Positions 1 to 6,083 of a DNA stretch of 7,598 nucleotides are shown piece by piece. Below the pieces are notes generated by a model. That model saw nothing but the letters and a program-made list of their open reading frames with translations. It searched no databases and was not told the DNA's origin. Each line of letters starts with the position of its first letter. The stretch's first letter is position 1. Position numbers and translations under genes: made by a program. The stretch comes from an uncultured Chlorobiota bacterium (GTDB lineage: Bacteria > Bacteroidota > Bacteroidia > Bacteroidales > JAADGE01): assembly GCA_947311125.1 (NCBI GenBank), contig CAMZKI010000249.1, positions 1 through 7,598 of the forward strand, in the 5' to 3' direction.

Positions 1-57
1 ATTACCTTTTATGATAATCGCTTAATCGGTTTAATAGTTAAATAAAATTAAAATAAA

Positions 58-510
58 TTAATCTTTGTTGTCTTCGTTTTTGTTTTTTTCAGTATTTTCT
101 TTATTGTCGGAGTTTTCCTCCTCATCTTTGAACTCAAGCAGTTTGGCATCAGTCAATATATTATACCATTTTATTATTTTTTTTATGTCTGAAACATAAA
201 CTCTGTCTTTGTCGTATTCAGGCACGGCTTCTGCAAAATATTTTTTCAGTTCTTGTGCCGGAGAGTTGGGGTTTATTGCTTTTTTACCGGTTTCTTTTTT
301 GTATATTTTTTTGAAAACATCTTCCAGTTTTATGTCTTCGCCTGTAGTGAAAACCGAAATGTCATTTAAAGAACTTATTTGTTCCGCTGCAAAAGCACTT
401 GAACGTTTTCCGTCGGTTAAAGATTCTACTACGACACTTGTTTTAGATTGTGCAACGTGTTTGTAAAGCCCGGGTCTTCCCGAAATAGCTAAAATTTTAC
501 TTAAATCCAT
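58..510 (-). CDS. DUF5606 family protein (Bacteroidota-specific, function unknown)
   Basis: A 150-residue cytoplasmic protein with no signal peptide or membrane segment. The N-terminus (MDLSKILAISGRPGLYK, then VVESLTDGKRSSAF at about residues 28-40 and a FTTGEDIKLEDVFKKI stretch at 54-69) is what I recognise as the DUF5606 family, found across Bacteroidota, for which no biochemical role is known to me. Residues about 1-127 look folded. Residues 128-150 form a low-complexity tail of E, D, N and K that is probably disordered. The ATG at 510 is right because the family starts with MDLS and a consensus promoter lies only about 11 bases upstream. It follows coaE on the same strand after a 93-base gap, so it may be read both from the upstream operon and from its own promoter. 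Family assignment is fairly sure; function is unknown. Confidence 0.85.
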   Translation of the reverse strand: MDLSKILAISGRPGLYKHVAQSKTSVVVESLTDGKRSSAFAAEQISSLNDISVFTTGEDIKLEDVFKKIYKKETGKKAINPNSPAQELKKYFAEAVPEYDKDRVYVSDIKKIIKWYNILTDAKLLEFKDEEENSDNKENTEKNKNEDNKD

Positions 511-526
511 AGTTTTAAAATTTGTG

Positions 527-555
527 CAAAAGTAAACGTAATTTCTTTTTTCAAA
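527..555 (-). promoter_or_regulatory. Promoter of the DUF5606 gene
   Basis: Read on the minus strand, TTTG (555-552), a 17-base gap and then TACTTTTG (534-527) match the Bacteroidota sigma-A-type pattern of a -33 TTTG/TTG and a -7 TAnnTTTG. Transcription would start around 521, leaving a leader of about 10 bases before the ATG at 510. This is consensus matching only; no start site has been mapped. Confidence 0.55.
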
Positions 556-603
556 AATTTTTTAATGTTTTGGCCGGTAAATAACGAGGATATCTGGTAA
601 TTG

Positions 604-1197
604 TTATGTCTTTTTGAAAAAAACGGTTAATTTTTCGTGTATATCTAATATTTGAGGCAGTATTAATTTTTTTTCATCATTATAAATGATAAAGTCGGAG
701 CGTTTAATTTTATATTCGTCTGTTGATTGATTATTAATGCGTTGTATTATGTCTTTTTTGCTTGTATTATCTCTTGCCGTAATTCTGTTTATTCTGATTT
801 TCTTAGGGCTTATGACGGATATTATTTTTTTGACATCTTTATTGATTCCTGCCTCAAACAGTATTGCTGTTTCTTTGATGATATAAGGAGACGTTTGTTT
901 TTTTATCCAAATACTAAAATGCTTTTTTACGGCAGGGTGTACTATTGAGTTTACGGTGTTTAATTTATTTTTATTATTGAATATTATTTCTGCTAACTTT
1001 CTTCTGTTAAGTATATTATTTTCATAGATTTCGTATCCGAATATCATTTTTAGTTTGCTAATAATATCTGTATCGGAGTTCATAAGTTTTTTAGCTTCTG
1101 TATCAGAGTTATATACAGGTATACCCAGCTTTTTAAATACTTCGGCTACGATTGTTTTACCGCTTCCTATTCCGCCTGTAAGACCTACGATATTCAT
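604..1197 (-). CDS. coaE: Dephospho-CoA kinase
   Basis: CoaE phosphorylates the 3'-hydroxyl of the ribose of dephospho-CoA with ATP, the last step of coenzyme A synthesis, in the cytoplasm. The 197-residue product is the usual length. It opens with the Walker A loop (GLTGGIGSGKT, residues 5-15), followed by NSDTEAKKL at 30-38 (D32 in the place of the catalytic Asp of the family), LNRRKLAEIIF at 63-73, IVHP at 85-88, LFEAG at 113-117, the arginine-rich lid (RINRITARDN to QRINNQ, about 135-157) and DFIIYND at 168-174. The start is the ATG at 1197, which places the P-loop at the normal distance from the N-terminus. The gene starts 12 bases after the stop of the nucleoside kinase gene, so the two are almost certainly co-transcribed. 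Nothing essential appears missing. Confidence 0.96.
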   Translation of the reverse strand: MNIVGLTGGIGSGKTIVAEVFKKLGIPVYNSDTEAKKLMNSDTDIISKLKMIFGYEIYENNILNRRKLAEIIFNNKNKLNTVNSIVHPAVKKHFSIWIKKQTSPYIIKETAILFEAGINKDVKKIISVISPKKIRINRITARDNTSKKDIIQRINNQSTDEYKIKRSDFIIYNDEKKLILPQILDIHEKLTVFFKKT

Positions 1198-1209
1198 ATT
1201 TTTTTAAAT

Positions 1210-2871
1210 CTAATAATGAAATGAACTGTTGCCTAAGAATTCTCTTAATATTGAAGTCGGGGGTATTTCGTCTTCTTCGTTTAGGTCTTTGAAATAAGAT
1301 AAAAATTTCAGTAATCTTCTGGCTTCGGCATATTCATATTCTGCTTGGCATATATTTTTCAGCAGCGGTTCGGCATATTTTTTAATTACGGCAAGTTCGT
1401 AAAGCAGAGCAGAATTGAACATAATGTCAGCTTGTTCCTGATACGGAAAAATATTTCTTTCCTCTCCTCTTCTGACACTTGGCCAGCGTTTAAGGGTTTC
1501 AAAAGCGCTGTATCCTCTGTATTTGTGATCGCGGATAATTCTTCTGAGCAACCTGTTATCTGTCGTAGGTATTCGGTTATGTCCGTCAATACCTATTTGT
1601 GTGAGAGCAGATATATAAATTCTGTACTTGATTTCAGGAGCTATGTGTTCGGTAAGTTGTGGGTTTAATGCGTGTATTCCTTCAGCAATTATAACTGTTT
1701 CATCATTTGCGGATAATTTAGTTCCGTCGTAAAATCTTCTTCCTGTTTCAAAATCAAATTTGGGAACTTCTATTGTTTTGCCTGCCTGCAGGTCGTTAAT
1801 GTTCTCTGTAAATGTTTTACTGTCAATAGCATCAATTGATTCAAAATCATATTCTCCGTTTTCGTCAAGCGGGGTATTTTCTCTGTTTACAAAATAGTTG
1901 TCTAATGAAATTTGAACAGGTTTTAAGCCTGCTACTATAAGCTGAACGGCAAGACGTTTAGAAAAAGTAGTTTTTCCGGATGATGAAGGTCCGGCAATGA
2001 GAATAAGCTTTATGTCTTTTTTACGTTCTTTTATTTTTTCTGCTATTTCTGCTATTTTTTTTTCGTGTAAAGCTTCAGATATTTTGATTAATTCTCCTCC
2101 GTAACCTTCATTTATTCTGTCATTTAGTCTTCCGACATTTGCCGTGTTCAGAGCTTTTACCCAATGTTTATGCTCGCCAAGAACATCAAACATCTTATCT
2201 TGTTTTACGAAAGGTTCTAATTGTTCGGGGTTTTGTTTTTGCGGAATTCTAAGTAACATTCCGTCATAAAGCGGAATAAGGTCAAACTTGGTTAAATATC
2301 CTGTTGAAGGAACTAAGTATCCGTAAAAATAATCCAGCATATTATCAAGTTGGTATATTGATGTGTATAGTGCCGGACTTTGTTTAAATAAGTTTGCTTT
2401 TTCCGGGTGGTTATTTGTTTCAAAAATTTTTATAGCTTCAGAATTTAAAATGTCTTTACGAATAAAAGGATAATCTGCTTTTATTATTTTCAACATTTGC
2501 TTTTTAATGTTTCTGATTAACTCTTTATTTTCGGTTAAATTAAAACCCTTTATTTCGCAAAAATAACCTCTGGACACTCTGTGTTCAATCATTAAATCTG
2601 CATCCGGTATAAGGTCTTTAACTGCTTTCATCAAAACAAAATAAAGAGAACGGAAATACATTCTCATACCGTCTTGATGTGTTATGTCAATAAATTCAAC
2701 CTTGTGAGGTTTTATTATTCTGAAAGATAATTCCTGAACTTCATTATCAACTAAAGCCCCTAAAGCCGGATATTTTAATTCAGGCTTTGTTACTTTTATT
2801 ATTTCGGACAATTTGGTACCGAAAGGAAACTCTTTTACTTGGTTTGTGAAAACGCACTCTATTTTTAACAT
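1210..2871 (-). CDS. Nucleoside kinase: TGS/ThrRS-like N-terminus fused to a uridine kinase-like domain
   Basis: A 553-residue cytoplasmic protein. Residues about 1-60 resemble a TGS (ubiquitin-like) domain. Residues about 65-200 resemble the second additional domain of threonyl-tRNA synthetase (EHRVSRGYFCEIKG at 96-109). The C-terminal half is a phosphoribulokinase/uridine kinase fold, with Walker A GPSSSGKTT at 294-302, LDNYF at 323-327 followed by an acidic FESIDAID stretch, EGIHALNP at 397-404 and TTDNRLLRRIIRD at 436-448. It probably phosphorylates a nucleoside, uridine being the usual suggestion, but I cannot fix the substrate from sequence. I chose the ATG at 2871. The GTG at 2895 would add eight residues (MLNQQNNI) unlike the family and lies inside a possible promoter. 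First gene of a unit with coaE. Confidence 0.88.
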   Translation of the reverse strand: MLKIECVFTNQVKEFPFGTKLSEIIKVTKPELKYPALGALVDNEVQELSFRIIKPHKVEFIDITHQDGMRMYFRSLYFVLMKAVKDLIPDADLMIEHRVSRGYFCEIKGFNLTENKELIRNIKKQMLKIIKADYPFIRKDILNSEAIKIFETNNHPEKANLFKQSPALYTSIYQLDNMLDYFYGYLVPSTGYLTKFDLIPLYDGMLLRIPQKQNPEQLEPFVKQDKMFDVLGEHKHWVKALNTANVGRLNDRINEGYGGELIKISEALHEKKIAEIAEKIKERKKDIKLILIAGPSSSGKTTFSKRLAVQLIVAGLKPVQISLDNYFVNRENTPLDENGEYDFESIDAIDSKTFTENINDLQAGKTIEVPKFDFETGRRFYDGTKLSANDETVIIAEGIHALNPQLTEHIAPEIKYRIYISALTQIGIDGHNRIPTTDNRLLRRIIRDHKYRGYSAFETLKRWPSVRRGEERNIFPYQEQADIMFNSALLYELAVIKKYAEPLLKNICQAEYEYAEARRLLKFLSYFKDLNEEDEIPPTSILREFLGNSSFHY

Positions 2872-2894
2872 AATATTGTTTTGTTGATTCAACA

Positions 2895-2921
2895 CAAGAA
2901 TACAGAATATTATTTTTTTTG
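2895..2921 (-). promoter_or_regulatory. Possible promoter of the nucleoside kinase-coaE unit
   Basis: On the minus strand TATTCTTG (2902-2895) differs from TAnnTTTG at one base, and a T-rich TTTC about 18 bases upstream (around 2924-2921) could serve as the -33 element. Transcription would start near 2888, between the rejected GTG and the chosen ATG at 2871. The match is weak and stands mainly on position. Confidence 0.3.
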
Positions 2922-2953
2922 AAAAATTTATTTTTTAATACGGTCTTACTTTT

Positions 2954-2961
2954 TACTTTTG
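2954..2961 (+). promoter_or_regulatory. -7 box upstream of the thioredoxin-like gene
   Basis: TACTTTTG matches TAnnTTTG exactly. No convincing TTTG lies at the usual distance upstream, only a T-run around 2931-2936. A start near 2967 would give a leader of about 45 bases that carries the palindrome at 2969-2980. Confidence 0.4.
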
Positions 2962-2968
2962 CATTTAA

Positions 2969-2980
2969 ATATCCGGATAT
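2969..2980. promoter_or_regulatory. Perfect 12-base palindrome, possible operator
   Basis: ATATCCGGATAT is self-complementary over all 12 bases, and its CCGG core stands out in an otherwise almost pure A/T intergenic region. It lies 8 bases after the predicted -7 box, where a bound regulator could block the start of transcription. No regulator is known to me for this exact site, and a chance palindrome is possible. Confidence 0.25.
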
Positions 2981-3011
2981 AAATATATGTGTAATTTAAA
3001 TTTATAATGAC

Positions 3012-3356
3012 ATGACATTAGATACAAATTTAGACCATATTTCAAGTGAGGCTCAATATTATGAAATTCTTGAGAAAAATGAAAATGTGATGATATGCTG
3101 CGGCAGAATGGGACCTATGTGTGTTCCTGTTTTTGCAGAAATGGAAGATTTGAGAGAGGAATATCCGCATATTAAGTTTTATGATATGTTGTTTGACTTG
3201 CCTGATGCAAAAGTAATAAGAAATTTGCCTGAATGTGCCGGTTTTATGGGGCTGCCTTTTACGGTTTATTATAAAAACGGGAAAGTTGTAAAGGCTACAA
3301 GCAGTATTCAGTCGCGAGATCAGATAACGGAAATATTGAATGAACAGTTTTCATAA
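3012..3356 (+). CDS. Thioredoxin-fold protein with a non-canonical CCGRMGPMC active-site region
   Basis: A 114-residue cytoplasmic protein of about thioredoxin length, with no signal peptide. The thioredoxin fold shows in the early strand (ENVMICC, residues 24-30), the following helix (PVFAEMEDLREEYP, 39-52), the strand HIKFYDMLFD at 53-62 and the cis-proline loop GLPFTVYYKNGKVV at 80-93, with P82 as the likely cis-proline. The usual WCGPC is absent. Instead C29 and C30 are followed by GRMGPM and then C37, with a further cysteine at C75. Disulfide exchange could use C30/C37 (a CX6C pair) or C29/C30, so its redox chemistry is uncertain. The downstream neighbour is a thioredoxin reductase, which suggests that this protein is its substrate; that is an inference from adjacency. 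The ATG at 3012 overlaps a two-codon ATG-ACA-TGA frame starting at 3007, which I regard as chance. Confidence 0.8.
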   Translation: MTLDTNLDHISSEAQYYEILEKNENVMICCGRMGPMCVPVFAEMEDLREEYPHIKFYDMLFDLPDAKVIRNLPECAGFMGLPFTVYYKNGKVVKATSSIQSRDQITEILNEQFS

Positions 3357-3375
3357 TTAATATTTTTAGAGGGTT

Positions 3376-3407
3376 AGAAGCACTTTGCAATATGCAGGGT
3401 GCTTTTT
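3376..3407 (+). terminator. Hairpin terminator between the thioredoxin-like and reductase genes
   Basis: Bases 3376-3389 pair with 3393-3406 (outer stem AAGCAC/GTGCTT, inner stem TGCA/TGCA, three G-T wobbles) around a 3-base loop ATA. The stem ends in a T-run at 3403-3407. It begins 19 bases after the stop codon at 3356, as expected for an intrinsic terminator. It could equally act as a partial terminator that lowers expression of the next gene. It overlaps the predicted promoter of that gene. Confidence 0.55.
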
Positions 3408-3414
3408 AAATTTG
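3384..3414 (+). promoter_or_regulatory. Promoter of the thioredoxin reductase gene
   Basis: TTTG (3384-3387), a 19-base gap and then TAAATTTG (3407-3414) match the Bacteroidota -33/-7 consensus at the preferred spacing. The -7 box ends only six bases before the ATG at 3421, so transcription would begin at or next to the start codon and give a leaderless or nearly leaderless mRNA. The -33 element lies inside the terminator hairpin. Confidence 0.5.
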
Positions 3415-3420
3415 TTAAAA

Positions 3421-4347
3421 ATGGAAAATAAATACGATGTAATAATTTTAGGAGGAGGTCCTGCGGGGTTAACGGCTGGTATTTATTTGTCAAGATCCGA
3501 TATAAATACAGTGATTTTAAATGAAGGTATTACCGGCGGACAAATGTCTCTGACTCACAAAATTGCAAACTATCCGGGATCGCCTGATGTAAGCGGTTAT
3601 ATGCTTTCCCGCACAATGCAAAAGCAAGCAGAGTCTTTCGGATGCAAGGTATTGTCTAATGTGAAAATTTCCGATTATGACTTTATGGGTGATGAAAAAA
3701 AAATAAAGACGGAAAGAAGAGGAACATTTATATCAAAAGCGGTTATTATTGCATCAGGAGGGAAATCCCGAGAGCTAAAGGTGCCGGGAGAAAAAGAATT
3801 TGCAGGGAAAGGTATTTCTTACTGTGCTACCTGCGACGGCGGTTTTTTTCGAGATAAAGAAATTATTGTCGTCGGCGGAGGAAACTCTGCACTTGAGGAA
3901 GCTGTTGCATTAACTCAATATGCAAGTAAGATTACCGTTGTTCACGAATTTGATTATTTTCAAGCACATAAAAAAGCCGTAGAAGAAGCAAAAAATCATC
4001 CTAAAATTGAATTTATTTTAAATTCCACAATTTCTGCCTTTTACGGTTCAATGTCATTGGAGAAAGCTGTTGTAAAAAATCTTAAAACAGGACAAGAATA
4101 CGATATGAAAATAGACGGTGTTTTTATTTTTATAGGATATGTCCCTCAAACAAAGCCGTTTAAAAGTATTTTAAGTTTGAATAAAAGAGATGAAATAATT
4201 GTCAATGAAAATATGATGACAAATATTCCCGGTATTTTTGCAGCAGGAGATTGCACTGCCAAACGATACAGACAAATTACAACTGCTGTTTCCGACGGGA
4301 CAATTGCCGCATTGAATGTAATTGAATATATTCAAAATCAGTTATAG
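3421..4347 (+). CDS. trxB: Thioredoxin reductase-like flavoprotein with altered NADPH-binding motif
   Basis: A 308-residue cytoplasmic FAD-dependent pyridine nucleotide-disulfide oxidoreductase of the low-molecular-weight thioredoxin reductase type. In order: FAD-binding GGGPAG (residues 11-16), TGGQM at 38-42, the redox-active CATC (C135, C138) followed by DGGFF, the second dinucleotide fold GGGNSA (152-157), and the C-terminal FAD motif GDCTAKRYRQITTA at about 276-289. The segment that is HRRxxxR in NADPH-using enzymes reads HEFDYFQA (about 175-182), so both arginines that contact the 2'-phosphate are missing and NADPH may not be the electron donor. The ATG at 3421 was chosen over an in-frame TTG at 3385, because that TTG lies in the terminator/promoter and would add 12 unrelated residues. 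The likely partner is the thioredoxin-like protein just upstream. Related flavoproteins with another disulfide substrate cannot be excluded. Confidence 0.88.
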   Translation: MENKYDVIILGGGPAGLTAGIYLSRSDINTVILNEGITGGQMSLTHKIANYPGSPDVSGYMLSRTMQKQAESFGCKVLSNVKISDYDFMGDEKKIKTERRGTFISKAVIIASGGKSRELKVPGEKEFAGKGISYCATCDGGFFRDKEIIVVGGGNSALEEAVALTQYASKITVVHEFDYFQAHKKAVEEAKNHPKIEFILNSTISAFYGSMSLEKAVVKNLKTGQEYDMKIDGVFIFIGYVPQTKPFKSILSLNKRDEIIVNENMMTNIPGIFAAGDCTAKRYRQITTAVSDGTIAALNVIEYIQNQL

Positions 4348-5088
4348 GTTTTCAAGCAACTCTTTTTTTATAATATCAGCCCATATTTTGTAGCCTTTTT
4401 CGTTCATATGAAGACGGTCATTTCGGAAAATATCTTCTCTTATTCTGCTTTTTTTGTCAAACATCGGCTTTGTGATATCAATATAAAAAAGATTCTCGCT
4501 TTTATTGCAGTAGTTCTTAATAAGTAAATTAGTTGTCTGCATCTTTCTTAAATATTTCAGTCTTGCCGGTGACGGTTTTATTGAAACAAAGAAAATTTTT
4601 GTTCCCGGCAAGTATTGTTTTGTAAGACTGACAAATATACTGAAACTTTTTAAAATAACCTCCGGTGTTAAAAAAGGAGCCAGAACATCATTATCACCCT
4701 CGTAAATAACAATTGCCGAAGGTTTGTAAGGTTTTACCATTCTGAAAAAATAGTAATCTAACTCCGGCATTGTCGAACCTCCGAAACCTCTGTTTAATAC
4801 CGGAAACGGTAATAAATCTGTTTCAATGTTATACCATTTTCTGAAACTGGAGCTTCCGACAAATAAGACTTTTTCTTTCGGCACACCTTGAGCTGAATCT
4901 GCCTGTTCGTATTTTATTATTTCATCTTCATATCGATTGAAAAATGTTGTGTCCATATATTCGGACAGTATTTTTATATAAGACGAAGAATCAACAACGG
5001 GTATTATCTCCGGCTTTATTGCTGTTTCTGTTTGTCCGCCGGATATTTTTATAATTATTATAAATATTAATAAATATATATATCTCAT
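4342..5088 (-). CDS. Secreted SGNH/GDSL-type esterase or lipase family protein
   Basis: A 248-residue protein with an N-terminal signal peptide (MRYIYLLIFIIIIKISGG, hydrophobic about 3-14, no lipobox cysteine), so probably exported to the periplasm. The SGNH blocks are present: block I FVGSSSFRKW (76-85, S80 at the position of the GDSL serine, with Ser in place of Asp before it), block II NRGFGGS (99-105), block III EGDND (130-134, N133) and block V DRLHMN (224-229, D224/H227). The catalytic set is therefore complete and it should hydrolyse an ester. The substrate is unknown; acetylated glycans or lipids are typical of the family. I prefer the ATG at 5088 over a TTG at 5136, since it puts the signal peptide at the N-terminus. 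It is convergent with the reductase gene, and the two stop codons overlap by six bases. Confidence 0.85.
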   Translation of the reverse strand: MRYIYLLIFIIIIKISGGQTETAIKPEIIPVVDSSSYIKILSEYMDTTFFNRYEDEIIKYEQADSAQGVPKEKVLFVGSSSFRKWYNIETDLLPFPVLNRGFGGSTMPELDYYFFRMVKPYKPSAIVIYEGDNDVLAPFLTPEVILKSFSIFVSLTKQYLPGTKIFFVSIKPSPARLKYLRKMQTTNLLIKNYCNKSENLFYIDITKPMFDKKSRIREDIFRNDRLHMNEKGYKIWADIIKKELLENL

Positions 5089-5113
5089 AATTTCTGTATT
5101 CTGTTTTTCAATA

Positions 5114-5121
5114 CAAATATA
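5114..5121 (-). promoter_or_regulatory. -7 box of the SGNH hydrolase gene
   Basis: On the minus strand TATATTTG matches TAnnTTTG exactly, about 25 bases before the ATG at 5088, but no clear -33 TTTG stands at the right distance. The surrounding sequence is so AT-rich that a chance match is possible. Confidence 0.35.
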
Positions 5122-5161
5122 TATTAATTGATTCAACAGAATTAAAATTGTAATAATATTT

Positions 5162-5169
5162 TAATTTTG
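5162..5169 (+). promoter_or_regulatory. -7 box of the acyltransferase-channel operon
   Basis: TAATTTTG matches TAnnTTTG exactly, 22 bases before the ATG at 5192, with transcription expected to start near 5175. A -33 element at normal spacing is not apparent. It is divergent from the -7 box of the hydrolase gene, about 40 bases away. Confidence 0.35.
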
Positions 5170-5191
5170 TATCAAAATAAAAAATGAGTAA

Positions 5192-6067
5192 ATGCAGAAG
5201 ACAGGTTATATATTTTTCAGATTTATGGTTTTCCTTTTTTCTTTAGTACCGTTCCGACTATTATATTTTTATTCAGATATTCTCTGTTTATTGTTTTTCT
5301 ATGTTTTCGGATATCGAAAAAAAGTTGTGTTTACCAATCTTAAAAATTCTTTTCCTGAAAAATCTGAAGAAGAAATTTTAGAAATTGCAAAAGGTTTCTA
5401 TAAAAATCTTAGTGATATAACACTTGAAAGCATAAAAGGGCTTTCGATGAGTAAAAAATCTCTCAAAAAAAGGTATCCTGTTGTAAATATTGATATTTTA
5501 GATGAATATTATGAGAGAGGGCAAAGCATTATAGGCTTAGCTGCACATTATACCAATTGGGAATGGGGCGTAATCAGTTTCGGGTTTCAATTTAAGCATA
5601 AAAGTATCGGCTTGTATAAACCTTTGTCGAACAAATATATTGATAACTACGTAAAAAAAGCAAGAGCCGCATGGGGAATGAGCCTGGTTTCAATAAAAGA
5701 GACGCGTAATATTTTTGAAAAAGAACACGATAATCCGACTGTTTTTTTTATGATTTCTGACCAAAGTCCGTCAAATATAAAAAGAGCTAAACGGATAAAG
5801 TTTCTGAATCAAGATACAGCTTGCCTGCACGGTGCCGAACTGTATGCAAAAAAATACAACATCCCTTTAATATTCGGAGACGTAAAAAGAAAGAAAAGAG
5901 GCTTTTATGAAGTAGAATTGTCAATTTTTGAAGATAAGCCCCGAGAAACAAAAGACGGAGAAATTACCGAGCGTTATATGAAAAAAGTTGAAGAGATTAT
6001 AAAAGCAAAACCGGAAAATTGGCTTTGGTCTCACAAACGCTGGAAACATAAAAAACAATATAAGTAA
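5192..6067 (+). CDS. Lipid A biosynthesis acyltransferase (LpxL/HtrB family)
   Basis: A 291-residue inner-membrane acyltransferase expected to add a secondary acyl chain to lipid A on the cytoplasmic face of the membrane. It has hydrophobic N-terminal segments (about 6-39) ending in GYRKKVVFTNLKNSFP, which is typical of the family. The catalytic HX4E motif is H119-Y-T-N-W-E124. It is followed by SDQSPS at about 189-194, where E. coli enzymes have a DQD-like motif, and by the C-terminal ENWLWSHKRWK at 275-285. Length is normal for the family. The ATG at 5192 gives the expected N-terminus; another ATG at 5184 opens only a 20-codon frame. Which acyl position it serves cannot be told. The channel gene follows after 16 bases, so the two probably share a transcript. 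Because Bacteroidota often have several paralogues, I give no symbol. Confidence 0.88.
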   Translation: MQKTGYIFFRFMVFLFSLVPFRLLYFYSDILCLLFFYVFGYRKKVVFTNLKNSFPEKSEEEILEIAKGFYKNLSDITLESIKGLSMSKKSLKKRYPVVNIDILDEYYERGQSIIGLAAHYTNWEWGVISFGFQFKHKSIGLYKPLSNKYIDNYVKKARAAWGMSLVSIKETRNIFEKEHDNPTVFFMISDQSPSNIKRAKRIKFLNQDTACLHGAELYAKKYNIPLIFGDVKRKKRGFYEVELSIFEDKPRETKDGEITERYMKKVEEIIKAKPENWLWSHKRWKHKKQYK

Positions 6068-6083
6068 TCTAAACCTGACTGTT

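Noticed and set aside
1..57. Gene or terminator at the left edge
   Set aside because: The 57 bases are A/T-rich with no stem-loop of note and no open frame that resembles a gene.
209..466. Plus-strand open frame antisense to the DUF5606 gene
   Set aside because: It is a shadow of a recognised family gene and shows no domain of its own. The same holds for open frames at 727-948, 1345-1668, 1386-1589, 6122-6388 and 6542-6796.
511..603. Terminator between coaE and the DUF5606 gene
   Set aside because: The only pairing is an A/T run around 550-565 without a GC stem; the promoter at 527-555 explains the interval better.
2872..2895. GTG at 2895 as start of the nucleoside kinase
   Set aside because: It adds eight residues unlike the family and falls in a possible promoter; the ATG at 2871 begins MLKIEC as expected for the TGS domain.
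3385..3420. TTG at 3385 as start of the thioredoxin reductase
   Set aside because: The added residues are unlike the family and the DNA is the terminator hairpin and promoter; the ATG at 3421 gives the normal N-terminus.
5089..5136. TTG at 5136 as start of the SGNH hydrolase
   Set aside because: It would bury the signal peptide behind 16 polar residues and overlap the -7 box at 5114-5121.
5184..5246. A 20-codon upstream frame overlapping the acyltransferase start
   Set aside because: It has no recognisable content and lies in a different frame; short open stretches of this kind are common in AT-rich DNA. A regulatory leader peptide is possible but unsupported.
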